Positions 15,988-25,773 are shown, counted from the stretch's first letter. The stretch: DNA of 64,000 nt from Lachnospiraceae bacterium (GCA_017470935.1 JAFUXG010000039.1:1-64000), one strand, 5' to 3'. Notes: generated from the letters alone by a model not told the origin. Made by a program: numbers and translations.

Positions 15988-17997
15988 TCAAAGAAACAGC
16001 ACGGCAATATGATATACAACTGCTGCCAATACCAAGGCTGTCACAATGTAATATGCTCCAATCTTTGCCGTCCATTTTGCAGAATGGGTTTCATTGTAGG
16101 TAGATACCACAGCCTGCAGACACGGTATATTGAAGGTAACCGCAATGATAAATGCCAATGCTTCTGCCTTAGGTATTGCCGCAGCTACGATCTGCGCAAT
16201 GTTGTCAGAGGTTGCAGCAAGTCCCGTAGTGGTATCTATAACACTTCCGCTGTTTGCAAATATTGCCGACAGCACTCCAAGCACTGCCTCCTTGGATACC
16301 ATAGCTGCAACGAAGCTCATAAAGGTCTGCCATTTTAATCCGATGAATGCCGAAACCGGTTCTATAAAGGTACCGATCTTATATAATATACTTCCCTCGA
16401 TACCGCTCTTTGAATAGCTTAAGAAGAAGAATATCACACACACCACAAGCTCTATGCTGAATGCCTTCTTGAACACATCCCACATACGCATCAGGGAGTT
16501 CTTAAATATAAATCCCCATCTGGGCTTATGGTATGGAGGAAGCTCCATCACGATACCCGTCCTCTTGTCCACAGGATTAAGCTTCTTTCCGAACACCTTG
16601 GCAGTAATGATTATATGCAATACCATGATAAACAGTATAAGAAACATTACAAGCATTCCTCCCCCTGTTCCGAAGAATGCATTTGCAAGTGTTGGGATTA
16701 CAACAAATGTTGCGCCACATGGAACTGCCCATGCAACCGCAATGGTCATTATCTTCTGTCCGTAGGAATCGATGACCCTGGCACCTGACGTACTACCCAT
16801 GGTACAGCCAAAGCCCATGATCATAGGCATAAGCGCCTTTCCCTGAAGTCCTATACTGCCCATGGAACGGTCAAACACATAGGAAACCCTTGCCATGTAT
16901 CCCACCTCTTCCAGAATACCGAACACAAAATTCATGGCAAATATGAAGCCTACCATTGCAATTACCCATCCAAGAGAGGTTATTATAGTCGCCTTTATGA
17001 AATGAATAATTGATTCTGATACTCCCATACCGCCAAGTACCGAATCAGCCAGCGGATTAAGAATTGATGGCAATGCCCCGCCAAGACCCATAATAGGGGA
17101 TGCTACTATCATAGCACCTGCAAGAGCAAGTATCATTATGCCGAATGCCACCCATTTACCGCTCCTTGGTCCGATTGCCGCCCTGTCAAACTTAGTAAGA
17201 AGCTCTGAAGGCTTCTTTGCATCTGTAACCACCAAAGACAGCAGCTCCTCTATCCATTTGAATCTGGCATCACTGGTATATAATGCTCCCTTAGGATCGG
17301 TAGCTATATTCTTCTCGCCCTTTATGGAAAGCTCCCTTAGTACTGCCTCATCCTCCTCTAAAAGCTTCATCGCTATCCATTCCGGGGAACGTCTTTCCCC
17401 TGCAATAAGGGATGCTTTTTCCATATATCCCTCAAAGGCTTCTGCACCCTCGCCGTTTCTTACGATCTCATACAGCTTATCAGCATTTAACGTCTTGCCG
17501 CTGCTTATGGCTTTTTCAAGACACTTGAAGAAGGACTCATAGCTTTTCTTATCATATGCAACTATGCTGCACACCTCTATTCCAAGCTTCTCAGAAAGCT
17601 TCCTTACATCAACTTTCTTTCCCTTAGCCTCTGCCACATCCATCATGGTGAGCACAAGCATAACAGGAGTTTTGATTCCCGCATAATCCGCAAGCATATA
17701 CATACTTCTTTCAAGCTGTGACGCATCCGCAAGCAGACATACAAGATCAAGCTCCTTCTTTGCTATGTACTCCCTTGTGACTATCTCCTCATCAGAATTG
17801 GCAGACAGTGAATAGGAACCAGGAAGATCCGCCACCTTATATGTCACCTCGTTATGTGTAAATGTTCCCTCCTTCTTCTCAACAGTTTTACCCGGCCAGT
17901 TTCCCACATGCTGGTGCATTCCTGTCAGTGAATTGAAAACAGTGGATTTACCTGAATTAGGCTGTCCAAGAAGTGCTATGTTTTTTGTATTATCCAT
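15988..17997 (-). CDS. feoB: Ferrous iron transporter B
   Basis: 669 residues. The N-terminal G domain has GQPNSGKS (11-18) and DLPGSYSL (~58-65), followed by a helical spacer and a polytopic membrane part with the two Gate regions. FeoB takes up Fe(II) across the cytoplasmic membrane under anaerobic conditions. Its ATG overlaps the feoA stop codon by one base (TAATG), so translation is coupled. Typical length for the family. Confidence 0.97.
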   Translation of the reverse strand: MDNTKNIALLGQPNSGKSTVFNSLTGMHQHVGNWPGKTVEKKEGTFTHNEVTYKVADLPGSYSLSANSDEEIVTREYIAKKELDLVCLLADASQLERSMYMLADYAGIKTPVMLVLTMMDVAEAKGKKVDVRKLSEKLGIEVCSIVAYDKKSYESFFKCLEKAISSGKTLNADKLYEIVRNGEGAEAFEGYMEKASLIAGERRSPEWIAMKLLEEDEAVLRELSIKGEKNIATDPKGALYTSDARFKWIEELLSLVVTDAKKPSELLTKFDRAAIGPRSGKWVAFGIMILALAGAMIVASPIMGLGGALPSILNPLADSVLGGMGVSESIIHFIKATIITSLGWVIAMVGFIFAMNFVFGILEEVGYMARVSYVFDRSMGSIGLQGKALMPMIMGFGCTMGSTSGARVIDSYGQKIMTIAVAWAVPCGATFVVIPTLANAFFGTGGGMLVMFLILFIMVLHIIITAKVFGKKLNPVDKRTGIVMELPPYHKPRWGFIFKNSLMRMWDVFKKAFSIELVVCVIFFFLSYSKSGIEGSILYKIGTFIEPVSAFIGLKWQTFMSFVAAMVSKEAVLGVLSAIFANSGSVIDTTTGLAATSDNIAQIVAAAIPKAEALAFIIAVTFNIPCLQAVVSTYNETHSAKWTAKIGAYYIVTALVLAAVVYHIAVLFL

Positions 17998-18221
17998 TAT
18001 GCAATAACCTCCACCTTAATTCTCTCTGATTCCTCACGGTTCAAGGCAATCATGGTATCCCTGCCATAGATAAGGAGGGGCTTTTTCTTAACATTTTGAA
18101 GCATCTCCACCTTACAGCCTACATTAAGGCCAATCGATGTAATTCTTGAAAGATACCTTCTGTCACCGTCAATCCGGACTATAGAGGCTCTCTCACCATT
18201 CTTTAGTTCTGTCAGACTCAT
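17997..18221 (-). CDS. feoA: Ferrous iron transport protein A
   Basis: 74 residues of the SH3-like FeoA fold (GERASIVRIDGDRRYLSRITSIGLNVGCKVEML). It is a small cytoplasmic partner of FeoB needed for full transport. First gene of the feoAB operon, with feoB overlapping its stop. A palindrome in the promoter suggests iron or manganese regulation by a DtxR-family repressor. Confidence 0.95.
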   Translation of the reverse strand: MSLTELKNGERASIVRIDGDRRYLSRITSIGLNVGCKVEMLQNVKKKPLLIYGRDTMIALNREESERIKVEVIA

Positions 18222-18262
18222 AATTCATCATTCTCCTATATATTATTATTTAAGCAAGGCAT

Positions 18263-18285
18263 ATTATATGTTAGTTACAACTAAC
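18263..18285 (-). promoter_or_regulatory. feoAB promoter with DtxR/IdeR-like palindrome
   Basis: GTTAGTTACAACTAAC (18270-18285) is a perfect 7-bp inverted repeat with a two-base centre, resembling DtxR/IdeR boxes (TTAGGTTAG-type half sites). On the minus strand it ends one base before the -10 hexamer TATAAT (18268-18263), so it fills the spacer, where bound repressor would block polymerase. Confidence 0.65.
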
Positions 18286-18467
18286 TTTCTATACCATTTT
18301 GACAAAAAAGGACATTTTAGCACTTGTTTTTATATAGGGATGCTGATACTATAAGATATAGCCTTTCTTTTGAATATAATTATATATTTTGTTCATTACA
18401 ATAACACGTATTCTGAAACGAAATATATGTAAGAAAAAACATGCTATTAATAATAGGAGTAATGCAT

Positions 18468-19427
18468 ATGAAAAAGGACAGTTTTGCTGACTCATTTATC
18501 AATACCTTCAATGATAATTTCCCCATAATGGGTGAAGAGATCATAACCCTGCACCACGATTTTGATGAGGGTTATATCGATAATACCTTCTACCCCTTCC
18601 TTCCTGGGATATATGTGTGCCTTAACGATGTTCACGCCAAAAATATACCAATGAACGCTCATTTATCTGACAAAAATCTGTTTCTTATAAATTACTGCAT
18701 ATCCGGAAGATGTGAATTCATGATATCGGATAATGTATTCAAATATGTTAAGGCAAATTACACAAGCATGGGCTCCTATACGGTGCGGGATGAATTCTTC
18801 TACCCCTCAGGTTACTATCTCGGCTTTGAGATATTCATATATAAGGAGATGTTCACCAAGGAGACCGATAATATTCTTAACGCCTTCAACATAGACATTG
18901 ATAAGCTGTTCACCAAATATAACAACAAGGAAAAGCTGGTCTTATTAGAAACTGACATAAACACAGAAAAGCTCTGGCTCGAGCTGTATAATAACAGATG
19001 CCCTGACAAAGGACTTATAAGACTGAACATCCTGAAAATATTACACAGCTTTATTAACAGCGAGATTAGCGCTCCCTCAAACAGCTCATATCTTACGAAA
19101 AATCAGGCCGGTCTGGCGAAAAAGGTTCAGGAGATAATCTCTAAGGATATTTCAAAGCACATCTCTATGCGTGAAATATCTGAAATGTATAATATAAGTG
19201 AGACAAGTCTTAAGAATTATTTCACCGCCATGTTCGGGATGACGGTTTCAGAATACATGTTAAGTCTAAGACTTGAAAAGGCAGCCGAACTTATAACAGA
19301 CAGCCGGCTGCCAATCTCAGAAATAGCCAGCTTATGCGGATACAGTAATCAGGGAAGATTTGCCAGAGTATTCAAAAGCCATTACGGAATGCTTCCCCTT
19401 GAATACCGCCATAATGCTGCTAATTAA
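18468..19427 (+). CDS. AraC-family transcriptional regulator
   Basis: 319 residues from ATG 18468, which has AGGAG eight bases upstream; earlier in-frame ATGs are worse placed. The C-terminal ~100 residues hold two helix-turn-helix units (ISMREISEMYNISETSLKNYF and ISEIASLCGYSNQGRFARVFK) ending HYGMLPLEYR, as in AraC proteins. The N-terminal ligand domain is not recognisable. It is divergent from feoAB and precedes the copper-type pair on the same strand, so either could be its target. Confidence 0.88.
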   Translation: MKKDSFADSFINTFNDNFPIMGEEIITLHHDFDEGYIDNTFYPFLPGIYVCLNDVHAKNIPMNAHLSDKNLFLINYCISGRCEFMISDNVFKYVKANYTSMGSYTVRDEFFYPSGYYLGFEIFIYKEMFTKETDNILNAFNIDIDKLFTKYNNKEKLVLLETDINTEKLWLELYNNRCPDKGLIRLNILKILHSFINSEISAPSNSSYLTKNQAGLAKKVQEIISKDISKHISMREISEMYNISETSLKNYFTAMFGMTVSEYMLSLRLEKAAELITDSRLPISEIASLCGYSNQGRFARVFKSHYGMLPLEYRHNAAN

Positions 19428-19507
19428 ATTTTCAGGTTATTTCTTGTTATCTCCATTGCTAATTAATCATAATCCGTGAAATATCTATGACTTTTCTGTG
19501 AAAGCTG

Positions 19508-19535
19508 TTGCATACAGTTCATTATATGCTATACT
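19508..19535 (+). promoter_or_regulatory. Promoter implying a leaderless mRNA
   Basis: TTGCAT (19508-19513), 16 bases and TATACT (19530-19535). The ATG of the next gene begins at 19542, seven bases after the -10 hexamer, where transcription itself should begin. No ribosome site is present. Confidence 0.55.
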
Positions 19536-19541
19536 TTGCCC

Positions 19542-20891
19542 ATGGATAAACATATTATTTATATAGGAATTAATGGAATATATTGTGAACACTGCATAAC
19601 CACTATTACAAATGCTCTTAAAAAGCTTAATGGTGTTACAGATGTGGAAATTCGAAACAATGTGGCAAGGGTCACCGGCAGCCCTCTTCCTGATCCGGAA
19701 GCATTGATCTGTACAATCTGTGATCTGGGTTACGAGACTGATGCTGCACATATAAGCGAGAGAAGATGGGATGTCACGCCACATATAAAAGCGGCAGACT
19801 TTGTGATGATCCTTTCCATAATGATACTGATCGCTTATGTCTGCAGAAGATTTTTCGGTTTCAACATATTTACACTTATACCAACCATCGACAGCAGCAT
19901 TACCTATGGAATGCTTGTGGTTATAGGACTCCTCACAAGTCTCCACTGTGTCTGTATGTGTGGAGCACTCAATCTGTCTGCTTCTCACGAGTCCAATTCC
20001 ATACGGGATTACAAGCGTCCACTCCTATATAATGTGGGAAGGATCATATCTTATACAGTAACCGGTGGAATCGTTGGACTGATCGGAAGTGTTATAAGCA
20101 TCGATACTGCAATATCAGGAATCTTTGTGGTGGCTGCCGCCATTGTCATGCTGATGCTCTCACTTCGCATGCTTGGACTGGTTGATTTTCATTTACCGCA
20201 TTTTATGACCTCACAGAAGCTTTTCAGGCTTCCCAAGCTCAAAGGCAGACAGAGTTCACTGATAATAGGACTGTTAAACGGACTCATGCCCTGCGGCCCC
20301 CTGCAGGCGATGCAGTTATATGCACTGACTACCGGAAGTGCAGCCCTTGGTGCACTATCCATGTTTCTGTTTGCGATCGGAACCGTTCCGCTGATGTTCA
20401 CATTCGGGATAGCGTCCAATCTGCTTACAGGAAAGACAAGAGAATGGTTTCACAAGGTATCCGCCATGCTGGTGCTGGTACTTTCAATAGTTATGGCTAA
20501 TCGTGGTTTTTCCATCTTAGGCATACATATATCTCAAGCAGGCAGCCGGCTTACTGCTGCCGACGACCAGTATGAAAGCTATCTTCCCGCCACTATCGAA
20601 GACGGCGTACAGAAGGTATCATTTCATCTGACATACAGTGATTACGCAGATGTGCTGTTATTAAAGGATATTCCTGTTGAGATGAATATCATAGTGGATG
20701 ACGGATATCTGACAGGCTGTAACAACGAGGTAATAAGCCGGGATTTCGGATTTGACAAGCCTCTTTCCGTAGGCGACAACATTATCACATTTACGCCGAA
20801 TGAAACCGGTGATTATACCTATACATGCTGGATGAACATGATCGATAATCAGATAAAGGTCATTGATGATGAGCGGTACTTCCGCAGATAA
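19542..20891 (+). CDS. HMA domain / SafE-type membrane domain / cupredoxin-like fusion (copper handling)
   Basis: 449 residues in three parts. Residues 1-68 form a heavy-metal-associated domain with CEHC (15-18). Residues ~85-325 form a six-helix SafE/UreH-like transporter domain with LHCVCMCGAL and MPCGPLQAMQLYALTTGS. Residues ~345-449 form a cupredoxin-like domain with the TCWMNM metal motif. Such proteins are annotated as sulfite exporter TauE/SafE-like but the flanking domains point to copper. The start follows a promoter by six bases with no ribosome site. A DUF2318 lipoprotein gene follows. Confidence 0.8.
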   Translation: MDKHIIYIGINGIYCEHCITTITNALKKLNGVTDVEIRNNVARVTGSPLPDPEALICTICDLGYETDAAHISERRWDVTPHIKAADFVMILSIMILIAYVCRRFFGFNIFTLIPTIDSSITYGMLVVIGLLTSLHCVCMCGALNLSASHESNSIRDYKRPLLYNVGRIISYTVTGGIVGLIGSVISIDTAISGIFVVAAAIVMLMLSLRMLGLVDFHLPHFMTSQKLFRLPKLKGRQSSLIIGLLNGLMPCGPLQAMQLYALTTGSAALGALSMFLFAIGTVPLMFTFGIASNLLTGKTREWFHKVSAMLVLVLSIVMANRGFSILGIHISQAGSRLTAADDQYESYLPATIEDGVQKVSFHLTYSDYADVLLLKDIPVEMNIIVDDGYLTGCNNEVISRDFGFDKPLSVGDNIITFTPNETGDYTYTCWMNMIDNQIKVIDDERYFRR

Positions 20892-20975
20892 ATGTGAAAT
20901 CGCAGATGCTTTATGCGTCCGGTATCACAACCCAAACCACATATCAACTAAACATCAATTAGAAAGGAGCATATC

Positions 20976-21698
20976 ATGTACAAAAAAACTAATGTAATCA
21001 TTGCAATTCTAGGAGTGGGTATCTTGTTTACCGGTTGTGGAGGTTCCACAAAAATGGTATTAGACACACAGGAAAACACCACGCAGGCAACCACAATTGA
21101 GGATACGGCAGACACCGAAACAGATGTTGCATCCGAAAACAATAACGGCTCATCGGATAACGGGAATGACACCCGGATAGCAGAGGAAACAGCAGAGGTT
21201 CAAAGCAGCGGTTCAGATGAGGCGGCTGATGTGGCTGACAATCAGAACAATGCAGCCGATGTATCAGATTCCAATGCAGATACATCAGCTTCAGGCGGAA
21301 CACTGTATACAACTATAATCCCTGACAGTGACGGCAATATTGTGATTGATAAAGACAGCATCAGCAATACCGCATCCTATTACAACTATCAGTCAGGTGA
21401 TACAATAGTACAATTGGTAGGTATAGCAACCGATTCCGGCGAGAAACGTCTTGCCTTCAACACCTGCCAGAGCTGTAATCCCTCACCTCAGGCTTACTAT
21501 CAGCAGCAGGGCGACCTGTTGATATGCCAGAACTGCGGATTCGATTTCTCACCTGAGGCTGTTGGTGCAGTTGCGGGAGGCTGTAACCCTATGCCGCTTG
21601 AAAAGCTTACAGAAACCGATGAACAATTTCTGATTCCCGCTGCATATCTTGATACCTTTGTTGATGTATATGCAAGCTGGACGGGACCGGTCTCATAA
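20976..21698 (+). CDS. DUF2318 lipoprotein (FtrD-like, metal/redox)
   Basis: 240 residues. The signal peptide ends in the lipobox LFTGC with Cys21 as lipid anchor. A disordered Asp/Asn/Thr/Ala-rich linker (30-110) precedes a DUF2318 domain with CQSCNPSPQAY, CQNCG and a later GGCNP cysteine, likely binding metal or heme. It would be extracytoplasmic. An AGAAAGGAG site precedes ATG 20976. It follows the HMA/SafE/cupredoxin gene by 84 bases and ends at a strong terminator, suggesting a two-gene metal (copper or iron) module. Confidence 0.8.
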   Translation: MYKKTNVIIAILGVGILFTGCGGSTKMVLDTQENTTQATTIEDTADTETDVASENNNGSSDNGNDTRIAEETAEVQSSGSDEAADVADNQNNAADVSDSNADTSASGGTLYTTIIPDSDGNIVIDKDSISNTASYYNYQSGDTIVQLVGIATDSGEKRLAFNTCQSCNPSPQAYYQQQGDLLICQNCGFDFSPEAVGAVAGGCNPMPLEKLTETDEQFLIPAAYLDTFVDVYASWTGPVS

Positions 21699-21725
21699 AC
21701 TATGCCAAACATATCAGATTAGAAT

Positions 21726-21773
21726 AAGGGATGAACATTATTGATTTCTGATCATTAATGTTCATCCCTTTTT
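21726..21773. terminator. Bidirectional terminator between the DUF2318 gene and metK
   Basis: AAGGGATGAACATTA (21726-21740) pairs with TAATGTTCATCCCTT (21756-21770), a 15-bp stem, followed by T on the plus strand and a less T-rich run on the minus strand. It lies between two converging genes. Confidence 0.9.
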
Positions 21774-21778
21774 AATGT

Positions 21779-22957
21779 CTACAGATTATGTTTAATCTCA
21801 TCCACCTTATCAAGCTTTTCCCACGGCAGATCTATATCTGTTCTGCCGAAATGTCCATAAGCTGCTGTCTGTTTATAAATAGGTCTTCTAAGATCCAGTG
21901 CGTTGATTATCGCTGCCGGTCTTAAATCGAAGACCTTATTTATCACTTCTACAATCTGTTCTTCAGGAACAGTACCGGTTCCAAAAGTATCAACCGCAAC
22001 AGATACCGGTCTTGCAACTCCAATTGCATATGCAAACTCTACTTCTATCTTCTTGGCAAGTCCTGCGGCAACAAGATTCTTAGCAACCCATCTGGCAGCA
22101 TATGCCGCAGAACGGTCCACCTTCGTAGGATCCTTGCCTGAAAATGCGCCACCTCCATGACGGCCTGTTCCTCCATATGTATCTACAATGATCTTTCTTC
22201 CCGTAAGTCCTGCATCTCCCTGCGGACCTCCTATTACAAAACGTCCGGTAGGATTCACATAGTATATTGTTTCTTCATCCAGCAGATCATTAGGTATAAC
22301 CGGTCTTATCACATATTCAATGATATCCCTGCGAATCTGCTCTAGCGTCACATCCTCTGAATGCTGGGTAGATATTACAATAGTATGTATTCTCTTTACA
22401 TTACCTGCATCATCAAATTCTACAGTTACCTGAGATTTTCCGTCCGGTCTGAGATATGATAAGGTTCCGTCCTTGCGCACCTTTGTAAGCTGTCTTGTCA
22501 GACGATGCGCTAATGAAATTGCCGGCGGCAGGTATTCCGGTGTTTCATCTGTAGCATAACCGAATATAATTCCCTGATCTCCTGCTCCCGTTCCGAAATC
22601 CTCCGTCACTCCCTCCTGTTTTGACTCATACGCCTTATCAACTCCTAATGCTATATCCGCTGACTGCTCATCAATAGATGTAAGTACAGCAATAGAATCT
22701 GCATTAAATCCATCCTGGTTGTTAACATATCCAATCTCACGAATCGTATCTCTTGCAATCTCCGCAATATCAACATATGCTCCCGTTGTAATCTCGCCTA
22801 CTATAAGTGCAAGCCCTGTTGCTACTGTTGTCTCTGCCGCAACCCTTGAATACGGATCCTGCTCAATAAGTGCATCCAATATTGCATCTGATATCTGATC
22901 TGCGATCTTATCAGGATGTCCCTCTGTTACTGATTCTGATGTAAATAATCTACCCAT
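21779..22957 (-). CDS. metK: S-adenosylmethionine synthetase
   Basis: 392 residues with all family signatures: [13 protein letters not shown] (~14-26), [12 protein letters not shown] (~116), [19 protein letters not shown] (~262). It makes SAM from methionine and ATP in the cytoplasm. AAAGGAAAG precedes ATG 22957. No S-box (SAM-I) riboswitch is visible in the 409-base upstream region. Instead there are two copies of a CCTATCTGTT box and a LacI-type palindrome also found at sulfate genes, suggesting control with sulfur supply. Confidence 0.97.
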   Translation of the reverse strand: MGRLFTSESVTEGHPDKIADQISDAILDALIEQDPYSRVAAETTVATGLALIVGEITTGAYVDIAEIARDTIREIGYVNNQDGFNADSIAVLTSIDEQSADIALGVDKAYESKQEGVTEDFGTGAGDQGIIFGYATDETPEYLPPAISLAHRLTRQLTKVRKDGTLSYLRPDGKSQVTVEFDDAGNVKRIHTIVISTQHSEDVTLEQIRRDIIEYVIRPVIPNDLLDEETIYYVNPTGRFVIGGPQGDAGLTGRKIIVDTYGGTGRHGGGAFSGKDPTKVDRSAAYAARWVAKNLVAAGLAKKIEVEFAYAIGVARPVSVAVDTFGTGTVPEEQIVEVINKVFDLRPAAIINALDLRRPIYKQTAAYGHFGRTDIDLPWEKLDKVDEIKHNL

Positions 22958-23103
22958 AATCTTATTCTTTCCTTTCTATCTCACATATTATATACAGTAC
23001 ATAGCTGTGTAACATTCATATATCGTTGCTCTGTAATACATAATGATAATTTCAACAATATATAAGTCCTCCGGCAGAATAATAAATTCTCATATTATAA
23101 TCT

Positions 23104-23190
23104 CCTATCTGTTTCTCGATTGTTTTCCTACGAGCGAATAATATCCTAGTTTTCCTATCTGTTCAATATGAAATACTGAAAACGTAATCA
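23104..23190 (-). promoter_or_regulatory. metK upstream region: sulfur box (two copies) and LacI-type palindrome
   Basis: CCTATCTGTTCAATATG (23154-23170) is nearly identical to a site before aprA. A shorter copy CCTATCTGTTT is at 23104-23114. TGAAAACGTAATCA (23177-23190) differs by one base from the palindrome at sbp and aprA. On the minus strand a -10-like TATTAT lies about nine bases after the main box. The region 22958-23366 has no gene; two very short leader frames were judged unconvincing. Confidence 0.5.
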
Positions 23191-23204
23191 AAAAACAAAA
23201 AAAG

Positions 23205-23253
23205 TGTCGAAAAATGTTCGGTTCTGATACTATAAACCAACCAATTTTCGACA
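23205..23253. terminator. Bidirectional terminator after the rhodanese fusion gene
   Basis: TGTCGAAAA (23205-23213) pairs with TTTTCGACA (23245-23253), with an inner GGTT/AACC stem. T-rich runs follow on both strands. On the minus strand it closes the rhodanese fusion transcript and isolates the metK promoter. Confidence 0.75.
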
Positions 23254-23366
23254 TATTTTTTTCTTTTGTGAAAACGTTCCACCCTATATGTTTCAATACT
23301 TTATAACTTTTTATACAGAATTTATCTTAATGATACGGGTGTCAAAAACAGCTTTTGCCACGCCAA

Positions 23367-24539
23367 TTATATAAACAAACTCATATCCGACAGCTCACCG
23401 GAACCGAGAAATGTAGCAACGCCTCCAAGCTCCACTCCCTCAATAAGCTCCTCCTGCTTGATTCCCATGATATCCATGGACATCTGGCACGCTACCAGCC
23501 GCACACCGTGTTCAAGCGCCGACTGAATCAGCTCCTCAAGTGAATTAACATTCTTGCTTTTCATAATCGCCCTTATCATCTTGGCACCCAGCCCACCCAT
23601 GTTCATTCGGGAAAGTCCAAGCTTCAATGTTCCTCTTGGCATCATAAAACCGAACATATTCTCAATAAACGTCTTCTTCACCCGTACACGCTTAGGCTTC
23701 CTGAGAATATTCAATCCCCAGAAGGTAAAGAATATTGTAACCTGTCTACCCATGGCAGCCGCTCCGTTTGCCATGATAAATGCAGCAATAGTCTTGTCAA
23801 GGTCTCCTGAAAATACAACGAATGTCTTATCATTAGGAAGCTCCACTCCATGAGTAACAGCAGCCGGTTTTTCCTGCTTCTCAATCCATGCCTCTATAAG
23901 TCCATCCTTGACCTCCAGATTGATCAGCTTATTACCTGTACGGCTACACCACACCGCAATATCCGATGCAAACGCATCCTCTGTTGCCTCCACATGCACC
24001 TGCCGCCCATCCTGTAAATTGCGTATTGTATCGGCAACTTTAACTACCGGACCCGGACATTTCATTCCCTTCGCATCTATGTACACCGCCTTACTCTTAT
24101 CCACAACAGCTCCACTATTGACGATATCCCGGTTCCCATTCAGTGATGAGTGTTCGCTATTGACATCATTATCTTTCTCATTCCGTGATGAATGTTCATC
24201 GTTTGGCTGTGCCTTAACAAGAGCATCAGAACCATTCTGTTCCAGATGCTCCTTATATGCCTTGAAGCCTCCAATCAAATTAACCGCATCATATCCTCGG
24301 TCTGTAAGTATCTCTGTAACCTCCTCACTCCAATCACCCACACGGCAGAATACATATACTGTTTTATCCTTTGGAACCTTGTCCAGATCTGTACCTATCC
24401 TGCTAAATGGTACATTGATCGCGCCCTCTATCTCGTGTACAAGAACTTCATCCGGTTCCCTGAGATCCAGTAATGTCACCTCATTAAAATTAAGCTTCGC
24501 AAACTCCTCAGCGCTTATACTCCTGATTTCTTCCTCCAT
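23367..24539 (-). CDS. Rhodanese - TusA - DsrE/DsrF sulfurtransferase fusion
   Basis: 390 residues, three sulfur-carrier domains in one chain: rhodanese (residues ~5-100, active-site Cys65 in FCRVGDW), TusA (~150-222, Cys161 in GMKCPGP), and DsrE-like (~235-390, Cys351 in LVACQMS). Such fusions move persulfide sulfur between cysteines. The linker at ~112-142 is Asn/Asp/Ser-rich and built from a 14-residue tandem duplication (repeated EHSS). GGAGG precedes ATG 24539. It lies just downstream of the sulfate importer, after a terminator-like hairpin, and before metK. Confidence 0.88.
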   Translation of the reverse strand: MEEEIRSISAEEFAKLNFNEVTLLDLREPDEVLVHEIEGAINVPFSRIGTDLDKVPKDKTVYVFCRVGDWSEEVTEILTDRGYDAVNLIGGFKAYKEHLEQNGSDALVKAQPNDEHSSRNEKDNDVNSEHSSLNGNRDIVNSGAVVDKSKAVYIDAKGMKCPGPVVKVADTIRNLQDGRQVHVEATEDAFASDIAVWCSRTGNKLINLEVKDGLIEAWIEKQEKPAAVTHGVELPNDKTFVVFSGDLDKTIAAFIMANGAAAMGRQVTIFFTFWGLNILRKPKRVRVKKTFIENMFGFMMPRGTLKLGLSRMNMGGLGAKMIRAIMKSKNVNSLEELIQSALEHGVRLVACQMSMDIMGIKQEELIEGVELGGVATFLGSGELSDMSLFI

Positions 24540-24596
24540 ATCATTTCCTCCATTCTGATTCCACTACTGTCTACATTTTTAAAACATATCAAACAA

Positions 24597-24626
24597 GAGC
24601 CAGGCCACATCCAGGTGACCTGACTC
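24597..24626 (-). terminator. Terminator-like hairpin after cysA
   Basis: GAGCCAGG (24597-24604) pairs with CCTGACTC (24619-24626) with one mismatch. On the minus strand it is followed by TTGTTTGATATGTTTT. It begins about 26 bases after the cysA stop. Confidence 0.6.
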
Positions 24627-24651
24627 TCTCACATTGATAAAAGGGAAAACA

Positions 24652-25764
24652 TTATATAACAAAGAAATCATATTCCTCATTATACAGATAAGACTCAAGG
24701 TTATCGATATTAATATTTCTACCCTTCAGGTTCTCATTTTCCAGCAGATATGCCCTGTCTTCATCAAACGCAAACAGTCTGTATATCAGCACCCTGACCT
24801 TCTCACCTACCTTGACCTCTCTTCGCTCTAACGACCTATGTGCCGTGATCATGACACCATGCAGATCAACTGTAAGCTCCAAGCTGTTTCCGCGGAAGAG
24901 AATATCAATGATCTCTCCCTCCTCGGACAGATCAATATAATTATTGAATTCACGATTATCTCTCTTGAAAACTTCCACAAATTCAGGTCTGATGACCGCA
25001 CCCTGATAATTACCCTTTTCAAAGCCGTGGAAGCGGTGATAGTCCTCGATAACAGATGACTGTCCGATGAACTCTGTAACAAACGGTGTCTCCGGATTCT
25101 TATATATATCCAAGGGTGAACCGATCTGCTCAATACGTCCCTTATTCGTTACAATGATCTGGTCTGCAACCTCCACTGCCTCATCCTGGTCATGGGTTAC
25201 AAAGATGCTTGTAATCCCAACCTTATATATCATCTTTCTAAGCCATGTCCTAAGCTCCTGCCTTACCTTTGCATCGATAGCCGCAAACGGCTCGTCAAGA
25301 AGCAGAAGACTTGGGTTCGGTGCCAGCGCTCTCGCAAAGGCAACACGCTGCCTCTGTCCACCGGATAACTGATTCGGATATCTGTCCTCTAAGCCCTTCA
25401 AGCTTGTAAGCTCAAGAAGCTCCTGCACGCGCTCCTTTATCTTTGCCTTGGGAACCTTCTTAAGCTCCAATCCGAAGGCGATATTCTCATACACCGTCAT
25501 ATATCTGAACAGTGCATAGCTCTGGAACACAAATCCGATTCCTCTGTCCGCCGGTGCAATATCATTAACCCTCTTGCCATCTATAATAATATCTCCGCTA
25601 TCAGGTGTCTCCAATCCTGCGATCATTCTTAGAATCGTTGTCTTTCCACTTCCCGAAGGTCCCAAAAGTGCAACAAGACTTCCCTTTTCTATACCGAAAT
25701 TAGCATCTTTCGTTGCCTGATAGTCTCCATAATTCTTGTTAATTCCTTTAAGCTCAACATACAT
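24652..25764 (-). CDS. cysA: Sulfate/thiosulfate ABC transporter ATP-binding protein
   Basis: 370 residues: Walker A GPSGSGKT (35-42), signature LSGGQRQR (~132), Walker B LLLLDEPF (~152), and a C-terminal TOBE-like regulatory part with …VTEFIGQSSVIED typical of the CysA group. It energises the importer formed by Sbp, CysT and CysW. Nine bases separate it from cysW upstream. GGGTAGGTG precedes the start. A hairpin follows the stop. Confidence 0.93.
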   Translation of the reverse strand: MYVELKGINKNYGDYQATKDANFGIEKGSLVALLGPSGSGKTTILRMIAGLETPDSGDIIIDGKRVNDIAPADRGIGFVFQSYALFRYMTVYENIAFGLELKKVPKAKIKERVQELLELTSLKGLEDRYPNQLSGGQRQRVAFARALAPNPSLLLLDEPFAAIDAKVRQELRTWLRKMIYKVGITSIFVTHDQDEAVEVADQIIVTNKGRIEQIGSPLDIYKNPETPFVTEFIGQSSVIEDYHRFHGFEKGNYQGAVIRPEFVEVFKRDNREFNNYIDLSEEGEIIDILFRGNSLELTVDLHGVMITAHRSLERREVKVGEKVRVLIYRLFAFDEDRAYLLENENLKGRNINIDNLESYLYNEEYDFFVI

Positions 25765-25773
25765 AGCTTACAC

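Noticed and set aside
22990..23090. Very short leader reading frames in the metK leader
   Set aside because: 13- and ~22-codon frames have nearby GGAG-like bases but encode no methionine/cysteine-rich run and may be chance.
23000..23100. S-box (SAM-I) riboswitch before metK
   Set aside because: I searched the minus strand of 22958-23366 for the conserved S-box core and stem order and did not see it.
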